Source: an uncultured bacterium (GTDB lineage Bacteria; Planctomycetota; UBA1135; GCA-002686595). From it: 9,913 nucleotides of DNA. Under the pieces are notes generated by a model. It made no database searches. It was not told the origin of the DNA and was given only the letters and a program-made list of their open reading frames with translations. Where the stretch lies: assembly GCA_913058555.1 (NCBI GenBank), contig CAJXRJ010000231.1:1-9913 (forward strand), given 5' to 3'. This document shows, piece after piece, positions 5,967 to 9,913 of the stretch. Numbering within the stretch: the first letter of the stretch is position 1; each line of letters opens with the position of its first letter. The position numbers and the translations under genes were made by a program.

Positions 5967-8951
5967 GTAGGAGATCACGGGCGCAAGCTCCTGGGCCATC
6001 CCACCGTCACGAAGCACCTCTCCCGTAAGGGGATCGGTCCCCCCGAAGACTAGCCTGACCTGTTCGTCCGGACGTCCATCGGGGTTGACGCGAGCAAGCC
6101 CTAGCGGGATCCAGTCGGAGAAGGACTCGGAGCGAGCGCTAAAGAACGGGATCAATCGGTCAGCAGGCGCGATGGGCGTTGTCCAGCCCAGCGGCGGTGG
6201 AGCCATTGAATACGTTGGATCGACGGAATCCGTCACCGTTCCAGGGCTTCCCGGTACCGGCACGCCGCCATAGACCCCCGGACGATTCGGGAAGCGGATC
6301 TGGGTCCTTGGATCAGCGACGTGGAGCTGAATGATGCCAGGTCCACCGTCGCCGCCCGCCCCAGGCAGAGTCCCTTCTGGTGGCGAATCTCCGCAGTTCG
6401 GGTTCGTTCGGTTGCACGCGGACAACCACGACAAGACTCCTTGGGGAGGGATGGTGGGGTCTCCCTCGAAGGCTTCGAAGGGAATCGCGTCCGCGGCCCA
6501 ACCCCGCTCCCCGTCCTCGTTCGCGCCGCAGAAGCTCGAGCGACCGGCGCCGCCTTGGCCACCAAGGGCCCGAAGGGGGCGCTTCTCGTGAATGAACGCA
6601 GCGCCAATGCCGTTGACGAGATCATCGCTATAGAACGGCCCAACGACGCCGCTATTCACCTCGGCCTCAATGATGATCGAGCCCGCTGTGGAGATCACGA
6701 TGTGTCCGCCAGAGCCGCCGCCCGAGCCACCTCCGACGCGATTGAACTGCGACGTGTTTTCGCCACCACCACCCGTGCCGCCATCCGCCGAGATCGAGCC
6801 ATGAGCCGCAATCCGCACGTCCCCGATGGCGAGAATCTCGAGGCCGCCGGCGCCTCCACCCCCACCTGAGCCCTTTTCGTCCGCGGTGCGCGAGAAGGGG
6901 GTCACTGGGAACGTCGCGCTGGTCGAGGCGTCTCCCCCTGCCCCCCCGCCTGCGCCAGCCCAGACATGGATCAACTCCCCGCGCACCAGCTCACCGCTAG
7001 GCAGGAGCGATGTCCCGAAGAAGTTGTTCGAGTCGTCCGCATCAATGAACGGCGAGGGCCCGACGGCGCCCCCCTGGGGAGGTGCCGATTGGGTCACCGC
7101 GCCCGTGCCAAGGATCGATCCGATGAAGCCAGGCTCCGCGTCCATTCCTACGAGGGTTTGGCAAAGCCTCAGGGCGGCGCCACCGCTGGGACCGGCCCAG
7201 AAGTATCGAATGTCCTCACCGAGTCGCCCGCCACCGCCGCCGGCGCCGCGGCGGTTCTCCGTGGCGCAGATCCCTTGCGGAGCAAAGCCGGTCTCACCTC
7301 CCTGGCCGCCCAGGCCGGGGGAACCGAAGGCCCCAAAGCCTGCGCCGCCGCGGGCCGTAGAAGAAGCCGTTCGAAAAGAGCCAATGCCCCCATCGCCGCC
7401 GCCCGCATTGCCCTTGGCACCGAACTCAGGGATGTTCGTGGTGCCAAGCGTCCCTACGCCAGGGTTATCGGCGCCGTCGACTCGAATGCTCCCCTCAACG
7501 ATCACGTTCCGCGTGGCGAGGATCGTCGCCGTGTTGGACCCGACGATCGCCAAGGTAGCGCCGCGCTGCACGATGAGATCGCGCACGTTCACGATGCCGC
7601 CGATCACCGACTGACTGCTTGAGGGGACGCCCCCCGGCCCACCGAGGATCGTGTCCGCGTCGGTGCTGAGGATAACGGTCTCATTGATCGGAATGACCCA
7701 ATCGAATTGGCCCCCAGGGCCCCCAGTACCGCCGAAATCAAAGGACCCCTCGAGGACTCCCGGAGCCGAATCAAAGCTCCAGTTGGCCCTTGGGTTGGGC
7801 GACGAGAGCTCCGTGTCTTCCAAGGACCCATCAGCTTCGCCCCCGGCATTGAAGTGCTCCAAGATCTCGTCCACGCCGTCGTCCCGCGCTGCCGCATCCG
7901 GGTTCCCCGGATCGGCGAGGCCCGATCGGACTTCGGCAAAATTCACGAGAGTTGCCGGTACACGGTCCCCGGTGAGATCGGCGAAGCCCTCGCGGACGAC
8001 GGCGCGCAGGCGTGAGCCCTGGGGCACGATGCCCGACGGTGTCACACGCACTGAAGCGCCCCGTTCATCGCAGTTGGACAGGAGCTCCACACTGGAAGGA
8101 ACGGAGGCCCAGTCCGGAGCTCCGGTTTGTGGATCGGGACGAAGGTACTCGAGACCGATCAATCGAGGATGAACGTTCGAAGGCGAGGCGTCGATCGGTT
8201 GATTGAACTCGAGCACGAACGCGAACCGCTGGCGCTCGTCGCTGTAGAGGTTGAGGGGTACCTCCGTTTCGAGCCCCCCGAGCTGCGTGACCGGATCCAA
8301 CGCGAAGTAGGCTCGATCGTCTGGAGCGTCGCGCCCGGGAAACTCCACGTAGGAACCCGAAGTGGAATCCAGGGGCAGCGCCCCGAGCCCTCGCACGCGC
8401 ACCGCCGGCGGCCCCGCGACCAGATCCACGTAGAGCACCAATGGATCGTTCGATGAAGGCGTTGTGAAGTTCACCGTCGAGCCGAAGCTAAGCCGCTGGC
8501 CCGCGGCGTCCTCCACCGTCACTCCGCCTCCGAGGCTGCCGTTCGACTCGGAGGGCACGACCACTCGGTAGGCCCGCCCAGGCAACAAGCCAGCGAGCGC
8601 GTCACCGTCGCCGCCGGGGCACGCGGGCTGAAAACGAACCACGCGCGGTGAGACATGGCTGAAAATGCCAACCGCGGGCACGCCCTGCCCATCCACGATT
8701 TGGATTGTCGACAGCGACACCGAGCGAAAGTCGACGTCTGCGTTGAAAGTCACGTCGATTGGGCGATTGAGCTGCCACACGCCCCCTTCGAGAACGGAGA
8801 CGCCGGAAACGGCGAAGTCGCCGGCCGAGACTCCGGTTCTAGGCCCAGAGGAGCCCGTGGATCCACCGCACGAGCTGACGGTCCATGCGCCAAGGACGCA
8901 GGCGAGCCACCGGGCACGGAGGCCCGTGGAGAGAACAGATGATCGATTCAT
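5373..8951 (-). CDS. Giant predicted lipoprotein: Ig-like domains, Gly-rich beta region, conserved C-terminal domain
   Basis: The product is 1192 residues from the ATG at 8951, chosen because AGGTG lies 6 nt upstream. A GTG three codons earlier (8960) is less likely. A signal sequence ends in the lipobox V25-S-S-C28. Residues about 45-165 form an SbsA-type Ig-like domain (NRPIDVTFNADVDFRSVSL near 62-80; FTTPSS at its end). A second Ig-like unit spans about 240-345 (FAFVLEFNQPID at 244-255). Residues about 407-877 are extremely glycine-rich (GGxGG runs) and interspersed with strand-like units such as NVIVEGSIRVDG (482-493), IGDVRIAAHGSISADGG (709-725) and HIVISTAGSIIIEAEVNSG (750-768), suggesting a beta-solenoid-like fold. 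Residues about 996-1192 form a C-terminal domain also present in the partial gene at 9315-9913. There is no recognised enzymatic motif; a surface-exposed structural or adhesive role is inferred. The stop codon lies in the terminal repeat of the adjacent insertion sequence, although the length matches the paralog's natural end. Confidence 0.88.
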   Translation of the reverse strand: MNRSSVLSTGLRARWLACVLGAWTVSSCGGSTGSSGPRTGVSAGDFAVSGVSVLEGGVWQLNRPIDVTFNADVDFRSVSLSTIQIVDGQGVPAVGIFSHVSPRVVRFQPACPGGDGDALAGLLPGRAYRVVVPSESNGSLGGGVTVEDAAGQRLSFGSTVNFTTPSSNDPLVLYVDLVAGPPAVRVRGLGALPLDSTSGSYVEFPGRDAPDDRAYFALDPVTQLGGLETEVPLNLYSDERQRFAFVLEFNQPIDASPSNVHPRLIGLEYLRPDPQTGAPDWASVPSSVELLSNCDERGASVRVTPSGIVPQGSRLRAVVREGFADLTGDRVPATLVNFAEVRSGLADPGNPDAAARDDGVDEILEHFNAGGEADGSLEDTELSSPNPRANWSFDSAPGVLEGSFDFGGTGGPGGQFDWVIPINETVILSTDADTILGGPGGVPSSSQSVIGGIVNVRDLIVQRGATLAIVGSNTATILATRNVIVEGSIRVDGADNPGVGTLGTTNIPEFGAKGNAGGGDGGIGSFRTASSTARGGAGFGAFGSPGLGGQGGETGFAPQGICATENRRGAGGGGGRLGEDIRYFWAGPSGGAALRLCQTLVGMDAEPGFIGSILGTGAVTQSAPPQGGAVGPSPFIDADDSNNFFGTSLLPSGELVRGELIHVWAGAGGGAGGDASTSATFPVTPFSRTADEKGSGGGGGAGGLEILAIGDVRIAAHGSISADGGTGGGGENTSQFNRVGGGSGGGSGGHIVISTAGSIIIEAEVNSGVVGPFYSDDLVNGIGAAFIHEKRPLRALGGQGGAGRSSFCGANEDGERGWAADAIPFEAFEGDPTIPPQGVLSWLSACNRTNPNCGDSPPEGTLPGAGGDGGPGIIQLHVADPRTQIRFPNRPGVYGGVPVPGSPGTVTDSVDPTYSMAPPPLGWTTPIAPADRLIPFFSARSESFSDWIPLGLARVNPDGRPDEQVRLVFGGTDPLTGEVLRDGGMAQELAPVISYAGLSIGGALPSADAARGAVSFAGSSVDGIFRANPSLMDQFALRIRAADDRVEEFLVQSASFGEAAGVFTVFVDPRGDVFSEQLRLVGIEVELVPFFFRLEAAGIADAYPDGTSIKISFDAAVVNGVTGEPGTAPGDLLSGGNVANFATDIRDLNGRAWDFVRVKFEFDINAVGGGISQEVIDRARPGLNYFRIPYHY
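6321..7733 (-). repeat. Glycine-rich low-complexity segment of the giant lipoprotein gene
   Basis: This part of the coding sequence is dominated by Gly codons in GGxGG and GGGGG runs, giving a cytosine- and GCC-rich plus strand. The composition creates several long open frames on the opposite strand that are rich in Pro and Ala; they are shadows. The segment also contains cysteines (residues 562, 597, 808, 846 and 853 of the product) that could form disulfides once exported. Confidence 0.7.
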
Positions 8952-9227
8952 GGTGTGCACCTGGCGGGAAACCGGTTGACAAAGACAAGCTCCCAGAGCG
9001 CAAGCCCCGTGCCCAGTCGAGACACCGCCTCACCTTCGACGCCCAAGCTGACGGTGAGATCCGCTCGGAGAGCCCAGTGAGCTCGAATCTCCGTCATCCG
9101 CCCTACGGGACCAAGCCCCGCGACTGACCCCGAGGGACGGCTGGCGCGCCCGGCGCCCGTGCGGCAGCGAACGACCCGACCGGCGCTTTGGGCGCATCTC
9201 GGCCCACAGACGGTAGACGCAACACAA
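8952..9227. other. Intergenic region upstream of the giant lipoprotein gene; no gene seen
   Basis: Between the start codon at 8951 and the terminator at 9228-9273 I find no coding sequence or RNA gene I can support. The AGGTG ribosome-binding site at about 8958-8962 (minus strand) belongs to the downstream gene. The region presumably holds its promoter and 5' leader because a terminator precedes it, but I see no convincing -35/-10 pair on the minus strand. Confidence 0.5.
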
Positions 9228-9273
9228 AGACCCGGGCCCCTGTCCGCGCGATGGCGGTCAGGGGCCCGGGTCT
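9228..9273 (-). terminator. Strong intrinsic terminator of the partial upstream gene
   Basis: AGACCCGGGCCCCTG (9228-9242) and CAGGGGCCCGGGTCT (9259-9273) are perfectly complementary over 15 bp. After a T-T mismatch, CCGC (9244-9247) pairs with GCGG (9254-9257). On the minus strand the stem is followed by TTGTGTTGCGT, moderately T-rich. It lies about 40 bp past the stop of the gene at 9315, separating that gene's transcript from the giant lipoprotein gene. Confidence 0.8.
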
Positions 9274-9279
9274 GAGATC

Positions 9280-9298
9280 ATTCCCCGGAGGGGGGAAT
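9280..9298 (-). repeat. Short hairpin just past the stop of the partial gene
   Basis: ATTCCCC (9280-9286) pairs with GGGGAAT (9292-9298) around a 5-nt loop, 16 bp after the stop codon and just before the main terminator. It may stabilise the mRNA end or act with the terminator; no separate function is evident. Confidence 0.4.
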
Positions 9299-9314
9299 CA
9301 GGCGCAGTCCAGGA

Positions 9315-9913
9315 TCAGAACGTGTACGGGATCCTGAAGTAGCTGAGGCCCGGGCGCGGACGATCGATGTCGTCCTGCGTGATCGAACCACCGCCAGAGT
9401 TGATGTTGAACTCGAACTTCACTCGCACGAAGTCCCAGGCCTGAGCGTTCAGGTCCGCGATGTTCGGCGTGAAGCCCGCGACGTTGCCACCGCTGAAGAT
9501 GTCACCCGGGGTCGTGCTGGGCAAGCCGGTCACTTCGTTGACCACAGCTGCGTCGAACAGGATGCGGATCGACGTGTTCGTCGGGTACGCGTCCGTCACG
9601 CCGCCAGCCTCAAGCCGGAAGAAGAACGGAACGAGCTCCACTTCCGGCGTCGCCAGGGCCAACTGATCCCGGAACGAATCGCCGCGGGGGTCCACCGTGA
9701 CCGTGAAGGCATCGGCCATCTCGTCGTAAGAAGCGGACTGAACGATGTACTCCTCCACGTTGACGTTACTGGCGGCATCGCGCACTCGCACCGCGAACTC
9801 ACGCATGAGCGCGGGGTTCGTGCGGTAGATGGCGTCGATCGTCGCACCGTCGAAAGTCACTGTCGAAAGATCCACATCGCCCGAGGGCGCGGCACCACCG
9901 ATCGAGAGCGCGG
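9315..9913 (-). CDS. Partial gene: C-terminal part of a paralog of the giant lipoprotein
   Basis: Only the last 199 codons are visible; the frame stays open to the window edge, so the 5' end lies outside. The GTG at 9873-9875 should not be taken as a start, because the codons before it encode ALSIGGAAPSGDVD, which continues to match the giant lipoprotein (LSIGGALPSAD). Aligned blocks include VEEYIVQSASY, VDPRGDSF, VELVPFFFRLEAGG, FDAAVVNEVTG, SGGNVAGF, WDFVRVKFEFNIN and RPGLSYFRIPYTF before the TGA. The whole protein is presumably also a large secreted, Ig- and glycine-rich protein, but that part cannot be seen. The function is unrecognised. It is followed by its own terminator, so it is probably transcribed separately from the gene at 5373-8951. 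Confidence 0.85.
   Translation of the reverse strand, partial: ALSIGGAAPSGDVDLSTVTFDGATIDAIYRTNPALMREFAVRVRDAASNVNVEEYIVQSASYDEMADAFTVTVDPRGDSFRDQLALATPEVELVPFFFRLEAGGVTDAYPTNTSIRILFDAAVVNEVTGLPSTTPGDIFSGGNVAGFTPNIADLNAQAWDFVRVKFEFNINSGGGSITQDDIDRPRPGLSYFRIPYTF
9315..9913 (-). repeat. Paralogous C-terminal domain, copy 2
   Basis: This is the counterpart of 5373-5966. Conservation is strongest in the last 130 residues and ends at the same residue position relative to the stop codon. The copies are clearly diverged, so the duplication is old or the genes descend from a larger family. Confidence 0.8.

Noticed and set aside
6826..7622. Plus-strand frames of over 200 codons opposite the giant lipoprotein gene
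   Set aside because: They are Pro/Ala-rich mirror images of the glycine-rich coding sequence, with no motifs and no ribosome-binding site.
6321..7733. CRISPR or tandem DNA repeat array in the repetitive-looking region
   Set aside because: The repetition is irregular codon-level glycine richness within an open frame; no regular repeat-spacer spacing.
7651..8172. Plus-strand frame of 173 codons
   Set aside because: It is antisense to the Ig-like part of the giant lipoprotein, low in complexity, with no recognisable domain.
8976..8981. TTGACA as a plus-strand -35 box
   Set aside because: No -10-like hexamer at the proper distance and no plus-strand gene downstream.
9030..9227. Small minus-strand frame of 65 codons in the intergenic region
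   Set aside because: Arg/Ser-rich, no ribosome-binding site, no family resemblance; a chance high-GC frame just past a terminator.

Overview
This is high-GC bacterial DNA, most likely from a metagenome or short-read assembly. The first 29 bases match the Nextera (Tn5) read-2 adapter and are not genomic. Two very large secreted lipoproteins with SbsA-type Ig-like domains, glycine-rich beta-structure segments and a conserved C-terminal domain resemble the envelope proteins found in Planctomycetota. That is an impression from family architecture, held with moderate to low confidence; another diderm phylum such as Myxococcota is possible. Lipoboxes and an OmpA/MotB-type peptidoglycan-binding domain point to a diderm envelope.

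Layout. All host genes lie on the minus strand, so they read from the right edge leftwards. (1) 9315-9913+: the 3' part of a gene cut by the window edge. Its product is a close paralog of the C-terminus of the next gene. It is followed by a strong hairpin terminator (9228-9273) and about 280 bp with no recognisable gene. (2) 5373-8951: a 1192-residue predicted lipoprotein. (3) 4122-5374: an insertion sequence on the plus strand, with an IS1-like zinc-ribbon plus DDE transposase and long imperfect terminal inverted repeats. Its right end coincides with the stop codon of the 1192-residue gene. (4) 2106-4079: a 657-residue predicted lipoprotein of related architecture. (5) 1141-2097: a prepilin peptidase (type IV leader peptidase), starting 8 bases after the previous stop. 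(6) 223-987: an OmpA/MotB-domain lipoprotein, with an unusual stem-loop upstream and two hairpins downstream.

How the genes fit together. Every host gene encodes a cell-envelope or export product: three surface or periplasmic lipoproteins, a partial fourth related protein, and the inner-membrane protease that matures type IV pilins and pseudopilins. The two large lipoproteins and the partial paralog look like members of an expanded surface-protein family. The insertion sequence has split what was probably a continuous minus-strand array, leaving the 657-residue lipoprotein and prepilin peptidase pair with only about 40 bp of non-IS DNA upstream. No rRNA, tRNA or CRISPR array was seen. The most unusual items are the IS to stop-codon junction and the family of proteins sharing the C-terminal domain.
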